A stretch of 64,000 bases of DNA from Lachnospiraceae bacterium (GTDB taxonomy: Bacteria; Bacillota; Clostridia; Lachnospirales; Lachnospiraceae): NCBI GenBank assembly GCA_009911035.1, contig QXWO01000024.1, positions 1-64,000 of the forward strand, read 5' to 3'. The notes under the pieces are model-generated. The model did not search any database and had not been told where the DNA came from. It was given only the letters and a program-made list of their open reading frames with translations. The number at the start of each line of letters is the position of its first letter. The first letter of the stretch is position 1. Made by a program: the position numbers and the translations under genes. Shown piece after piece: positions 19,127-27,395 of this stretch.

Positions 19127-19633
19127 ATGAGAGCGGAAATTACAGAATTAAAGACGGCCAGGAGTCTTGAGAGAGGAAAACAGTTTTGGGAGACTTTAAC
19201 TTCTATGGAGAATAACCCGCGAGTAAAGAGATTAAGAGATTTTACCCATCACAGGTTCACAAGCAGACTCGGCCACAGCCATAATGTAGCGGTTTACAGC
19301 TATTATCTTGCAAGAAAGTGGAACTGGAAGGTAAATGTGGAAAGCCTTGCAGTGGGAGCCATACTGCACGATTATTATCATTATAACAGAAAAGAGGATG
19401 GGATTGGCGGCTATACCCACATATCCCAGCATCCCAAAACAGCCCTCAACAATGCCCAGCAGGATTTCAACCTGAACGAAAAGGAAAAAAATATTATTTT
19501 GAGTCATATGTGGCCGGTTCCCCGGTCAGCCCGGCCAAGATGCAGGGAAGCAGTGCTGGTGTGCATTGCCGATAAATACTGTGCTTATCAGGAGGGCGTA
19601 AACGGGAACGTAGATATCGAAAAGATTTTCTGA
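19127..19633 (+). CDS. HD-domain phosphohydrolase, 3' end replaced by ICE insertion
   Basis: 168 residues. HD metal-binding residues are visible: GHSHNVAVYSYYLA, AILHDYYHYN, ILSHMWPVP and CIADKYCAYQ. The likely role is hydrolysis of a phosphorylated nucleotide or metabolite. The present frame ends DIEKIF at 19633, inside DNA I assign to the ICE. Joining ATTTT at 19625-19629 to the chromosomal sequence after ATTTT at 53600-53604 restores DIEKILRKKSV then TAA at 53621-53623. The insertion therefore swaps the last six residues for one (Phe) and leaves the domain intact. Confidence 0.85.
   Translation: MRAEITELKTARSLERGKQFWETLTSMENNPRVKRLRDFTHHRFTSRLGHSHNVAVYSYYLARKWNWKVNVESLAVGAILHDYYHYNRKEDGIGGYTHISQHPKTALNNAQQDFNLNEKEKNIILSHMWPVPRSARPRCREAVLVCIADKYCAYQEGVNGNVDIEKIF
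19625..19629. other. Predicted left junction (attL core)
   Basis: ATTTT here matches ATTTT at 53600-53604. Tn916-type integrases tolerate short T- or A-rich cores with 5-6 bp coupling sequences, so a 5-bp match is what is expected. Position rests on restoring the HD reading frame and could be off by a few bases. Confidence 0.6.
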
Positions 19634-19688
19634 ATAAAATTTATGGTGAATTTAGATTATCTCTTTAGAAGTTCTTATATGTCGGTAT

Positions 19689-19706
19689 AGCCCGTATTTT
19701 CGGGCT
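19689..19706. terminator. Hairpin near ICE left end
   Basis: AGCCCG (19689-19694) pairs with CGGGCT (19701-19706) around TATTTT, followed by TTCCCGGC. It lies between the HD gene and int, pointing at each other, and may stop transcription from either side. Confidence 0.5.
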
Positions 19707-19776
19707 TTCCCGGCATTTTAGATATGGGGAGAAGTTCTCATATACTCTCAAAACCTTTTAGGTTTTCCCTCTCAAC

Positions 19777-19798
19777 AGTAGTAAAAGAAGTAGTAAAT
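19777..19798. repeat. Left integrase arm-type repeats
   Basis: AGTAGTAAAAGAAGTAGTAAAT carries two GTAGTAAA units about 12 bp apart, 148 bp from the left junction and overlapping the region just after the int stop. The same pair occurs at 53521-53542. Paired direct repeats at both ends match the DR2-type arm sites bound by the N-terminal domain of Tn916 Int. Confidence 0.6.
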
Positions 19799-19808
19799 CC
19801 GTCTGCGG

Positions 19809-21002
19809 CTATGCAATCAGCCTTTCCATTTCAGCCCTTGCGGAAGCGAATGTTGCGTGTGCGTAGTAGTTCAGCGTCATGGTGATATTGGAGTGTCCCA
19901 TGATATACTGTAACGCTTTCGGGTTCATTCCGGCATTGGCTAAGTTGGTACAGAATGTATGGCGTAAGGTGTGGGGTGTCATTACTTTGGGTAAGGCTTC
20001 CTCATGGCATTTGTTATACTTCTTTGCAAGCCCCCGAAACATGGTAGCATAATTTACATTCGTTTTCGGGTTGCCGTCCCGGTTGAGGAAAAGGAAATTG
20101 CTGTACCCGTCAATGGCGGTCGCTTTTGCGCCCTTGCAGTTCTCCAACACGCGCCCCAACGCTTCATACACTTTTTCACTCATTGGAATCTGTCTGATAC
20201 CGCTCTGCGTTTTGGGCTTCTCTATGTAGTACCCGGTTTCCGCGCTCCGTAAAAGCTGGTGGTCTACATTGATTACCCGATTTTCAAAGTCAAGGTCGGT
20301 TTCAGTCAGCCCGCAGAGTTCAGAAATCCGAAGCCCTGTCCCCAGCAGTATGATAACCTCGTCACGGTATTTCTGATAAACGCTATCACTTTGCATAAAG
20401 GATAAAAGGCTTTCTTCCTGTTCCGCTGTGAGGGGTACTTTCGGCTCTGTGTCGTCCTCGATCACGGTGTTAAGCTGGAAGTCAAAGGGGTTTTTCCTTA
20501 TGCAGTCGTCCTGTATCGCTGTATAGAACGCGGCTTTTAAGGATCGCTTGTCGTTGCTTATGGTCTTATAGGATATTCCCTTTTCTTTCATGCGTAACGC
20601 CCATTCTTTCGCGTCGGACAGCTTCACACTGTCAATAGGGCAGGAACCAAGTTTATCCGCTTCCAGCAGCTTCATAAGCCGCTTGCGCCCCTGTGTGGTG
20701 TTGTACCTTACATTTCCCCGGTGGCGGGTCTGTTTTGCGTAAAGCTCGCAGACCGTCATTTTTTTACCGATTGTGTCTATCCCGTCGTCAAGGTCTTTCT
20801 GTATCTCTTTTTCCTTTTCTCTAAGGGATATGTCGTCACGTTTCCCGGCTGGGGTCTTGTCCGTAGGTACTAACTTCCAAGCGTAGACAAATTGCACTTT
20901 GCCAAAAGTATCAGTATATTTATAAGCATATCTCCCGTCTTTTCGTTGGCTCTCTCCCGAACGCAAAATGCGGTTTCTGTTATCACGTCTTTTCTCCGAC
21001 AT
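19809..21002 (-). CDS. int: Tn916-type tyrosine integrase
   Basis: 397 residues. The N-terminal arm-binding domain (about 1-75) is of the Tn916 Int type (RRDNRNRILRSGESQRKDGR). A SAM-like core-binding domain follows (about 80-180), then the catalytic domain with Arg225 (GTGLRISEL), His344/Arg347 (HTLRHT), a His in GHSNITMTL, and the nucleophile Tyr380 in NYYAHAT, close to Tyr379 of Tn916 Int. It cuts and joins the ends for integration and excision. The gene lies 180 bp from the left junction and reads towards it, as in the family. Confidence 0.96.
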   Translation of the reverse strand: MSEKRRDNRNRILRSGESQRKDGRYAYKYTDTFGKVQFVYAWKLVPTDKTPAGKRDDISLREKEKEIQKDLDDGIDTIGKKMTVCELYAKQTRHRGNVRYNTTQGRKRLMKLLEADKLGSCPIDSVKLSDAKEWALRMKEKGISYKTISNDKRSLKAAFYTAIQDDCIRKNPFDFQLNTVIEDDTEPKVPLTAEQEESLLSFMQSDSVYQKYRDEVIILLGTGLRISELCGLTETDLDFENRVINVDHQLLRSAETGYYIEKPKTQSGIRQIPMSEKVYEALGRVLENCKGAKATAIDGYSNFLFLNRDGNPKTNVNYATMFRGLAKKYNKCHEEALPKVMTPHTLRHTFCTNLANAGMNPKALQYIMGHSNITMTLNYYAHATFASARAEMERLIA

Positions 21003-21090
21003 TGTTTTGCTCCTTTCCGTGTCGGAAAGAGCCTTGATATGCCTACATCTATTATAGCATATTCAAGGCTGCTTTTCACTATCTTTTTCG

Positions 21091-21294
21091 CTAAATTGCG
21101 TCCAGTGTGTCAATGACTTTTTCAAACTGTTTCCTCTTGATCTGAATACGGTTGCCGTTCAGAATCACCCAGCCCGCCGTAGGATTTTCCTCTGCAAGTT
21201 TCCGCAGCTTGTTTTCTCCAATGCGGAAATATTTTGACGCTTCCTCAATGGTAAGCGTGTATTTTTCCCAAATAGGCACGTCAGCATTATTCAT
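21091..21294 (-). CDS. xis: Tn916-type excisionase
   Basis: 67 residues, the size of Tn916 Xis, with a winged-helix DNA-binding pattern ([20 protein letters not shown]) and a basic tail ([14 protein letters not shown]). It binds near the element ends and steers Int towards excision. It lies 88 bp upstream of int in the same direction, so excision and integration genes are co-expressed. A GGGGGATTT site precedes the start. Confidence 0.92.
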   Translation of the reverse strand: MNNADVPIWEKYTLTIEEASKYFRIGENKLRKLAEENPTAGWVILNGNRIQIKRKQFEKVIDTLDAI

Positions 21295-21799
21295 TCTATA
21301 AATCCCCCTTTCAAAATGGGTAAATGGTTAATAGTGAAAAAAGGCTTTAATCGGACGGTTGGTAGCTCAACCTCACGGGAGTTTCACCCCTGCATGGTTC
21401 TCATGCAGCCCTACCCATTGCCTGCGACGCTTTTAACGCTCGGACTGTGGCGGTAAGGGAGTATCATTGTATATTCTGCGCTGTCGTCGCCCGCAAGCTG
21501 CTAAACTTGCTCCCCGGCGCGGTGTTGGTCGCTCGGCTGTCCCGGTGAAGAAAAGAAAACCTCTCCGGGATAGTGTCATGGCGCACCCGCCGTATAGCTC
21601 GGCGCAAAAGGGACGTACCCGATCTGCCCTATGCTGCGCCGCCGTTATCTTGCGCCGCTTTCTTTGTCAAAGTACAAAATTCAAGAGCTTATCGGCTCAC
21701 GGAAGCATACCGCGCTGGCGGTATGCCCCGGTGAAACGACAAGCAACCCATAGCGGGAACACGGAAAGGGGGACGCGCCCCGCAAGGGATAGCCTGTGT
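21295..21799. other. 505-bp non-coding region upstream of xis
   Basis: No credible gene: long open frames here lack a family pattern and a ribosome site. It contains a perfect hairpin, CTGCATG (21390-21396) and CATGCAG (21402-21408), with loop GTTCT. Tn916-type elements also have a non-coding stretch between xis and the regulatory genes, read through when the element circularises. It could hold a structured regulatory RNA. Confidence 0.5.
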
Positions 21800-22039
21800 T
21801 TAGCCTATGTTAAAGGCAAGTGTGCGGGTAATCAGCCGTACTTGCAGCCTGTTCTTCATTTCCTCATCAACGTAGGAATAAGTGTTGCCCGCGTCGTCTT
21901 TCAGCGTCCGGGTGCAAAGTGCCGCTATGTAGCCCTCGTAATGCTTCAAGACCGCACACATGGCTTCCGTATCACCGCCCGCCGCCGCTGCAATAACAGG
22001 GAACGGCAACAGGGCAGAGGATTTATTATTTCTGTTCAT
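21800..22039 (-). CDS. Orf8-type helix-turn-helix protein
   Basis: 79 residues (MNRNNKSSALLPFPVIAAAA start; ends RLITRTLAFNIG). It matches the HTH_16 family found as Orf8 in Tn916-type elements, with the conserved ...KHYEGYIAAL core. In the family it works with the sigma-like Orf7 in control of transfer. ATG 22039 overlaps the sigma gene's end by 14 bp, and AGGGAAAAACAG precedes it. Confidence 0.85.
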   Translation of the reverse strand: MNRNNKSSALLPFPVIAAAAGGDTEAMCAVLKHYEGYIAALCTRTLKDDAGNTYSYVDEEMKNRLQVRLITRTLAFNIG

Positions 22040-22460
22040 CTGTTTTTCCCTCCATATACAGTTTGATTTTTTCAAGCGCGGTTTTCCTGTGCCGGAAAAT
22101 CGTACTGCGTACAACATTCAGCAGCCCGCCTATTTCCTCGTCGCTCATTTCCAAGAAGTAGGACAAAAGGATAATGTCACGCTTCTTTTCGGGCAGGGCT
22201 TGCAGGGCTTCGCCAAGCAGCTCATTTTTTACAAGCACATCATAGCCGGACACTTCAAAACGGTAATAATCGCTCTCGTATTCGTCCAGCGTATAAAGCT
22301 GTGCAAGTTCCGCTTCGCTCATTTCTGAAAAAATCACTTCATGGGCGGCACGTTTAGACAGCTCCCGGTAACAGCTTCTTGCTTCGCCTTTGAGGACTTT
22401 TTTTGCAAGCGTGTCATACTGATGTTGGATTGTTTTCATTTCAGAAGAAGATAGCTCCAT
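22026..22460 (-). CDS. ICE-encoded sigma-70-like factor (Orf7 type)
   Basis: About 144 residues. Region 4-like helix-turn-helix at the C-terminus: LPEKKRDIILLSYFLEMSDE then EIGGLLNVVRSTIFRHRKTA. The N-terminal half resembles region 2. In Tn916-type elements this gene drives expression of xis, int and transfer genes. I start at ATG 22460 because GGAGG lies just upstream; the frame runs open to 22496. Confidence 0.88.
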   Translation of the reverse strand: MELSSSEMKTIQHQYDTLAKKVLKGEARSCYRELSKRAAHEVIFSEMSEAELAQLYTLDEYESDYYRFEVSGYDVLVKNELLGEALQALPEKKRDIILLSYFLEMSDEEIGGLLNVVRSTIFRHRKTALEKIKLYMEGKTDEQK

Positions 22461-22574
22461 AGAGTTCACCTCCTTCCTTCGTGGTGTAAAGGACAAAGGG
22501 CTTGTCCTTCCGTCCCCTTTCGCACACTATCCGTATGGAAGAAGGTGTTTTGTTGCGTTTTCCTAATGGCTTTT

Positions 22575-22760
22575 TTAGAAAAATGAAAAGCGCAAAAAAA
22601 GCCCGTCCACAAAAAATGTGAACAGGCAAAATAGCATTGAAAACCGTATTATAATGATTAGACAGTTCATACTTATGGGCGTAATTTCCCCCGGCGGTGG
22701 ACGGGCTTTTTTTAATGTGTCAATGACCGTCAGATTTTGTCGATACGCTCTGTGCTTCAT
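22575..22760 (-). CDS. Possible 61-residue leader peptide
   Basis: ATG 22760 has a good site (AGGAGGTAGCCGCC) and opens a frame whose start, MKHRAYRQNLTVIDTLKKAR, looks protein-like. The rest is very hydrophobic and is coded by the loop and arms of the attenuator-like inverted repeat. The strong ribosome site next to a terminator structure fits a translated leader. No family is recognised. Confidence 0.35.
   Translation of the reverse strand: MKHRAYRQNLTVIDTLKKARPPPGEITPISMNCLIIIIRFSMLFCLFTFFVDGLFLRFSFF
22594..22713. promoter_or_regulatory. Perfect 17-bp inverted repeat, likely attenuator
   Basis: AAAAAAAGCCCGTCCAC (22594-22610) and GTGGACGGGCTTTTTTT (22697-22713) are exact inverse copies around 86 bp. 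On either strand the second arm ends in seven T, so each direction can form a terminator. On the minus strand it lies 134 bp before the sigma gene, suggesting transcription attenuation ahead of the regulatory genes, as known for Tn916 by other means. An ATTATAAT in the loop could be a -10. Confidence 0.65.
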
Positions 22761-22824
22761 GGCGGCTACCTCCTTTAGCCGCCGCTTTAACAAAAACCGC
22801 GTATTACTTTAGAGGATAAAAGAA

Positions 22825-22855
22825 ACGGCGGCTTTGATCTCTCAAAAGCCGCCGT
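22825..22855 (-). terminator. Terminator after the resistance cargo operon
   Basis: ACGGCGGCTTT (22825-22835) pairs perfectly with AAAGCCGCCGT (22845-22855), 9-base loop. Read on the minus strand, it is followed by TTTCTTTTAT. It lies 70 bp after the lipoprotein stop. A second palindrome (22887-22913, ACGACGGC/GCCGTCGT) sits between them. Confidence 0.75.
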
Positions 22856-22924
22856 GTAAGAATAGGCGCATGAAAACCTCTGCTGTACGACGGCTTTTTT
22901 CTTTTGCCGTCGTGCGGCAGATTA

Positions 22925-23395
22925 TTATTCTATATTCATTTCTAAATGACCCGTAAAGTTATCTCCTGTAATTCCGAAATAGTTTCCACCCTCCGGCAAT
23001 GTTAATGTTTCTGAATAACCGTCGCTTGCTTCAAGTAAAACTACTGGATCATCACTTCCAGAAATCCAAAATACTTGTGCTGTTCCCTCGGTAATTTCCA
23101 AGTTGCAGGAAACGGAGATGTCCTTACCATTTTCGCGCTCAATAGAAGTCCCACCAAAGAGATATTCTGTTTTGGAAAAATCCTTATAGTCTGCTACATA
23201 AGTTCCAGTGTAATGATCGTCACCATACGTCCGCTTCCCTTTAAGAGATAAATCCCCTGTCAGTGTTGCATTTCCGGCTGATTGAACAACATTATTGTAT
23301 TGATTCAGAATTTCGTCTTTTGAACAACCTGTGAGGGGCAACAGCATTAAAACACTCATTAGCAGAAAAGAGGAATATTTTTTCTTATGATACAT
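22925..23395 (-). CDS. Lipoprotein of the peptide-resistance cargo
   Basis: 156 residues with signal MYHKKKYSSFLLMSVLMLLP and lipobox LTGC (Cys24). The mature part is acidic and beta-rich (GTYVADYKDFSKTEYLFGG; ISVSCNLEITEGTAQVFWIS), reminiscent of immunity-type surface lipoproteins. It is the last gene of the transporter operon and would sit on the outer membrane face, where it could bind an antimicrobial peptide. Binding is inference from context. AAAGG precedes ATG 23395. Confidence 0.75.
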   Translation of the reverse strand: MYHKKKYSSFLLMSVLMLLPLTGCSKDEILNQYNNVVQSAGNATLTGDLSLKGKRTYGDDHYTGTYVADYKDFSKTEYLFGGTSIERENGKDISVSCNLEITEGTAQVFWISGSDDPVVLLEASDGYSETLTLPEGGNYFGITGDNFTGHLEMNIE

Positions 23396-23438
23396 ATTAT
23401 CAACCTTTCTGTTAGTTCCCATTAAATATGCAGTGACT

Positions 23439-23828
23439 TCATTCATTTCCCGGAGCCGTATAATTACGTTGTACTGCCATAGGCAGTTCATCATATTGCA
23501 CTTCGCTCCACTCAAGAACACCCCGGACAGGCATCACTGTTAAACGAATAAAAGCACCTGCTTTTAATTCTTTTGATGTTCCAAATGTAATATCTTTTTT
23601 ATCACCATTTTCATTATAAGCGGGAAGTGTATAAGAATAACTCATTCCTCCATCTCCATGAAAGTTAATAACCCCGCCATTTGAATCGCCTTGCTCTATT
23701 TTGTTGTTGTCAATTTGGGCGTAATAGTAAGTGCTGCCAGCTCCCGAAAGAAACCACATACAAAAGCCGACAAAGCCTATTACAACTACTGCTGCTATTG
23801 TAATTCCAATCATTATTTTCTTCTTCAT
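23439..23828 (-). CDS. YxeA-family secreted protein
   Basis: 129 residues. N-terminal membrane segment (about 5-27), then a small domain of the YxeA/DUF1093 type: YYYAQIDNNKIEQGD, YSYTLPAYNENGDKKDITFG, LKAGAFIRLTV and a tail with WSEVQYDELP. Members are commonly encoded beside bacitracin- or lantibiotic-type ABC transporters. GGAGGATATAAAA sets the start at 23828. Confidence 0.88.
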   Translation of the reverse strand: MKKKIMIGITIAAVVVIGFVGFCMWFLSGAGSTYYYAQIDNNKIEQGDSNGGVINFHGDGGMSYSYTLPAYNENGDKKDITFGTSKELKAGAFIRLTVMPVRGVLEWSEVQYDELPMAVQRNYTAPGNE

Positions 23829-23843
23829 TTTTATATCCTCCAT

Positions 23844-24632
23844 TTACCAACCCTTTTTTGTTGCAGATTTTTTGCGTTTTTTGACGGTTTTCACTGGTGC
23901 ATTCCCTTTTGCGGTAAATACAAATACGGCAGAAACCAGCAAAGCGACAGCCATACTGAATAAGCAGATCAAAGCGTTCCAATGTATGTCAGAATCATAA
24001 CTTCGGTAATGGATCAGCCCTAAACTTGCGGTAACGGGATAAACATTTGCCAATGTTGCATTTCCGGAAGCAAACATACCGCCATATCCATAAACAAAAG
24101 CAATAATCGTTCCAATCATGTGCCCGCTCGGTATACGGGCGGCAAATGCAATGATCGGCATGACAGCAATATACAAAAACAGACAGTTTAGAATAATCTG
24201 AACAAACGTCTGTACTGCCACCTGTGCAGAAAGCCCCGGAAATCCCATCATCAAATCAGCGATTATCGTAAATACTGCACTTACCAGCCCAAAAAGCAAA
24301 GAAAGCAATGCACATACAAGTAATTTCCCCCATAATAAGCTGCTGTAAGAAACAGGAATCGTCATAATACTTTTCAGCGTATCGTCTTTCCCTTCCCTTG
24401 CTATGATATATCCGGCAATGAGGGCAATACACATGGGAAAAATCATGGTGACATTGTTCTTAATTACCTGTTCTACAAAGAAAGGAAACGTCCAGACCGT
24501 TCCGTCCATTGCCGTTGTGGAAAACAGTGTAAGAAGAACGGAAAGCAGCATTAGGAACACACCTGCCCATATCACATGATACCGTTTTAATTTCCATATT
24601 TCAGTCTTAACCATGCGAAACATCTCATTCAT
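23844..24632 (-). CDS. LanG/CprC-like ABC-2 permease
   Basis: About 262 residues with six predicted membrane segments and a cytosolic start (MVKTEIWKLKRYHVIWAGVF), the usual opening of lantibiotic-immunity permeases. A GYIIAREGKDDTLKSIMTIP loop is typical of the family. With the next permease it forms the channel driven by the LanF-like ATPase. It starts 8 bp inside the end of the previous gene. The tail is basic (VKKRKKSATKKGW). Confidence 0.88.
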   Translation of the reverse strand: MNEMFRMVKTEIWKLKRYHVIWAGVFLMLLSVLLTLFSTTAMDGTVWTFPFFVEQVIKNNVTMIFPMCIALIAGYIIAREGKDDTLKSIMTIPVSYSSLLWGKLLVCALLSLLFGLVSAVFTIIADLMMGFPGLSAQVAVQTFVQIILNCLFLYIAVMPIIAFAARIPSGHMIGTIIAFVYGYGGMFASGNATLANVYPVTASLGLIHYRSYDSDIHWNALICLFSMAVALLVSAVFVFTAKGNAPVKTVKKRKKSATKKGW

Positions 24633-25422
24633 CCCCTCTCTTTTTATACATATAGTCAATCAATAAAACAGAAAGCAAAGCAATAACGGTTAAAATCATG
24701 ATCGTCTGAAATGTTGTTGGAATTAAATATTCCAACATCCCCACGCCGCTCATAACCCCATGTGAAGTCAAATTCCCTGCACTCCAAAGGGTTGTTAGGG
24801 GAATCGGCATCAGCCAGCACATCAGTTTAGGCAGCGCACCAAAAGAAGATTCGGCTGTCAGACTTAAAACGCTGTAAAATACACATAATAAGACAGAAAA
24901 CACATACGTCTTACTAAAGAAAACTACGAGAACAACTAATGGCAGCGTTCCCGCCGTAATAAAAATTCCCATTTCAAGAGCAAAAAATAATCTGTAGACA
25001 ATGCTGTTTACTTCTGCAATTACCCCTCCGCAAAGAATGCCAATAAAAGCCGATGTGAGGCTGAAAATAATTCCAAAAAAGAATAAGACAATTATTTTTG
25101 CCAAAATCATCTGTGTGCTTGTGACAGGAATGGTACGCAGATTTTTAAAGGTATCATTATCCCGTTCCATAAAAAACAGCATGGCTGCAATCACACCGAT
25201 CATGCACGGTAAGAGCAGTCCCACTCCATATCCCATGACAAACTGAAAATAATCGTTAAAAATATCTATTTTGCTGTCATATTGTCCCGCCGTCTGCGGC
25301 ATTGTCATCAACGCTGTTAATGGAACAGGAAACAAAAATGCAGAGAGGACAACCAGCAAAATGAATTTTTTACGTTTTAGTTTTGAAAATTCACACCTTA
25401 CAAGTTTAAGCAATCCCCTCAC
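24625..25422 (-). CDS. LanE/CprB-like ABC-2 permease
   Basis: 265 residues with six membrane segments. It opens LLKLVRCEFSKLKRKKFILL and has the family loop MERDNDTFKNLRTIPVTSTQ. It pairs with the LanG-like permease; known relatives expel lantibiotics or cationic peptides from the membrane. It overlaps the ATPase gene by 17 bp and the other permease by 8 bp, so the three are tightly coupled. Confidence 0.9.
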   Translation of the reverse strand: MRGLLKLVRCEFSKLKRKKFILLVVLSAFLFPVPLTALMTMPQTAGQYDSKIDIFNDYFQFVMGYGVGLLLPCMIGVIAAMLFFMERDNDTFKNLRTIPVTSTQMILAKIIVLFFFGIIFSLTSAFIGILCGGVIAEVNSIVYRLFFALEMGIFITAGTLPLVVLVVFFSKTYVFSVLLCVFYSVLSLTAESSFGALPKLMCWLMPIPLTTLWSAGNLTSHGVMSGVGMLEYLIPTTFQTIMILTVIALLSVLLIDYMYKKRGDE

Positions 25423-26329
25423 CCCCTGTTACACGTTTGAAATAATCTTCAAGGCTTTCTTCACAAATATAGGCTTGTGATACTTCCAGCTCGTTCTCCA
25501 CAAAAGCCGTTACAATCTTCCCAACAGAAATGTCTAAATTATGCAGCCGCATATTATGGTCGTCCTGTATGGTAAACTGGTTTTCATGGAAGATACGTTC
25601 TAAAATTCTTGCCGCCTGTGCTGTGTCAGAAACAGTAAAACGGATATGTTTGCTGCTCTTTGCTTCCAGTTCTGCAAGGCTTTCTTCTTCTAGCAATACG
25701 CCGTGGTCGATAATACCTATATCGTCAGCCAATAACGCAATTTCGGAAAGGATATGACTGGAAATCAAAATTGTTTTTCCACGCTCACTGCAAAGATCAC
25801 GGATAAAGGAACGTACCTCTGCAATTCCGATTGGGTCAAGCCCGTTGATCGGTTCGTCTAAAATTAAAAGCTCCGGGTCGTGCATAACGGCAAGTGCAAT
25901 CGCCAGCCGTTGCTTCATGCCAAGCGAATATTGGGAAAACAGTTTTTTATCTTTATAAGGTAGACCAACTAAATCAAGTGCATTTTTAATTGCGTTGCGG
26001 TTTGGCACTCCCCGCAGGGTAGCAAAAATCCGCAGATTTTCCGTTGCTGTCAGATTCGGATAAAAACCGGGAGATTCAATCAGAGTGCCGATACGGGGCA
26101 GCAGCTTTTTTTCATTCGCCGCTAAAGGTTTCCCCCAAATCGTGACTTCCCCGGAAGTGGGCTGTGTCAGCCCAAGCAGCATTTTCATTGTCGTTGTCTT
26201 TCCGGCTCCGTTTCTGCCAAGCAGACCATAGATACGTCCTTTCTGAACATGGATATTCAGATCGGCAACGCTTTTCTGTGTTCCGTATTGTTTGGTAAGA
26301 TTTTTTGTTTCAATTACATATTTGCTCAT
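25406..26329 (-). CDS. LanF/CprA-like ABC transporter ATPase
   Basis: 307 residues with Walker A GRNGAGKTT, signature YSLGMKQRLAIALA, Walker B LLILDEPINGLDP and the switch His in ISSHILSEI. It belongs to the lantibiotic immunity and bacitracin (LanF/BcrA/CprA) group. It energises the two following permeases. First gene of the cargo operon, directly behind the four operator repeats, with AGGAGG before its start. Confidence 0.93.
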   Translation of the reverse strand: MSKYVIETKNLTKQYGTQKSVADLNIHVQKGRIYGLLGRNGAGKTTTMKMLLGLTQPTSGEVTIWGKPLAANEKKLLPRIGTLIESPGFYPNLTATENLRIFATLRGVPNRNAIKNALDLVGLPYKDKKLFSQYSLGMKQRLAIALAVMHDPELLILDEPINGLDPIGIAEVRSFIRDLCSERGKTILISSHILSEIALLADDIGIIDHGVLLEEESLAELEAKSSKHIRFTVSDTAQAARILERIFHENQFTIQDDHNMRLHNLDISVGKIVTAFVENELEVSQAYICEESLEDYFKRVTGGEGIA

Positions 26330-26355
26330 TGCGAAACCTCCTTTTCATGTCTGCT

Positions 26356-26410
26356 ATTCTATCACGCCAATCTTGCATTAACCTTGCACGAACCTTGCAT
26401 TAACCTTGCA
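26356..26410 (-). promoter_or_regulatory. Promoter and four-fold operator of the cargo operon
   Basis: CTTGCA occurs at 26372, 26383, 26394 and 26405, an exact 11-bp period, mostly within AACCTTGCA. Read on the minus strand the repeats lie directly upstream of a TAGAAT -10 (26356-26361) and cover the -35 zone, where no good -35 exists. This is the layout of an OmpR-type activator binding as two dimers on one DNA face. The regulator encoded at 27396-28088 is the obvious candidate. Confidence 0.75.
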
Positions 26411-26468
26411 ATTTGGGGAAAACAGATTTTTACAAAGAATTACTCCCGCCATGTAGGGCGGGAGCTGG

Positions 26469-27392
26469 TTAGTCTGTCAGAGGGAAAAGCAGGGTAAAAA
26501 CGGTTCCTTTCCCCGGTACGCTGTCTACTGTTATGGTTCCGTTCAATTTTTCTACAAGCTGGTGTACGATAGACAGACCAAGACCGCTGCCTTTTTCAGA
26601 CCGCCCTTTATCGCATTTGTAAAGCCGCTCGAAAATATGCTTTAAGTCCTCCTTGTCAATTCCCACTCCATTATCACGCAAAAGAATTTTTATGTTCCCG
26701 CCCTGCCCGGATAAAGAAATTTCAATTTTATCTGCGTGGCTGTGGGAGATTACATTCTGTATCAGATTGTTTAATATCCGCATATATCCGTCCGGGTCAA
26801 TACTTACCCGGAAAGGCTGCTCTGGAATATCAATCGAAAAATCCACCTGTGTATCTTCAAATATCGGTATCCAGTCAATCAGTATGTTCCGTGTCAGTTC
26901 TGTTAAATCAACGGTGGATATATTCATGGAAAATTCATTTGATCCCAGCTTAAACCAGTCAAACAACACATCTATATATTCTTTTAAGTCATGTGCTTTT
27001 CGTCGGGCAGTTTCTATATAGTCGTCGCGTTCCTTTCCGCGAGCGATCCCTTTGTGTGCGGCATCTAAATATCCGATCAGTGTAGTAAGCGGTGTCCTTA
27101 CATCATGGGAAAGGCTCGTCATAAGCTGCCTGTTTGTTTCTTCTGTCTGATGATAAGCTAAAAGTCTGCTTTCGTAGGAGAGGATAATATCGTTGATCTC
27201 ATAAGCAAGAGGGGCTACAAGCTCATGTGTTTCTGATAAAATCCGTCTGTTTCCATTCCCTTTTTTTACATCTTCTAAAGCGTCAACCATTTCCAAAATC
27301 TGTTTTTTCACACGCCGGACAATAAGCAGGGAGCTGCAAACTGGAAAAAGGACAGCGACAATTATAATCATAATGACAATCTCTATATACAC
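26469..27392 (-). CDS. Sensor histidine kinase, CprK/BceS-like
   Basis: 307 residues. Its one clear membrane segment is at about 4-25, and there is almost no extracellular loop, so it is an intramembrane-sensing kinase that probably reads the transporter. A linker with coiled coil precedes the HisKA site His96 (SLSHDVRTPLTTLIGYLD). The N box is NNLIQNVISHSHA, with G boxes DNGVGI and KGSGLGLSIV. It lies 3 bp after the regulator gene. Likely stimulus: antimicrobial peptide, by analogy. Confidence 0.92.
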   Translation of the reverse strand: MYIEIVIMIIIVAVLFPVCSSLLIVRRVKKQILEMVDALEDVKKGNGNRRILSETHELVAPLAYEINDIILSYESRLLAYHQTEETNRQLMTSLSHDVRTPLTTLIGYLDAAHKGIARGKERDDYIETARRKAHDLKEYIDVLFDWFKLGSNEFSMNISTVDLTELTRNILIDWIPIFEDTQVDFSIDIPEQPFRVSIDPDGYMRILNNLIQNVISHSHADKIEISLSGQGGNIKILLRDNGVGIDKEDLKHIFERLYKCDKGRSEKGSGLGLSIVHQLVEKLNGTITVDSVPGKGTVFTLLFPLTD

Positions 27393-27395
27393 CCC

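Noticed and set aside
21467-22066. 199-codon open frame on the plus strand
   Set aside because: Composition is Arg/Pro/Cys-rich shadow type, no ribosome site, and it overlaps the Orf8-type gene on the other strand.
23844-26329. Lantibiotic biosynthesis cluster
   Set aside because: Only immunity-type transporter genes are present; no LanB/C/M or precursor peptide is seen nearby.
26249-26497. Plus-strand frame across the operator repeats
   Set aside because: It spans the LanF start, the operator and the kinase end, with no ribosome site.
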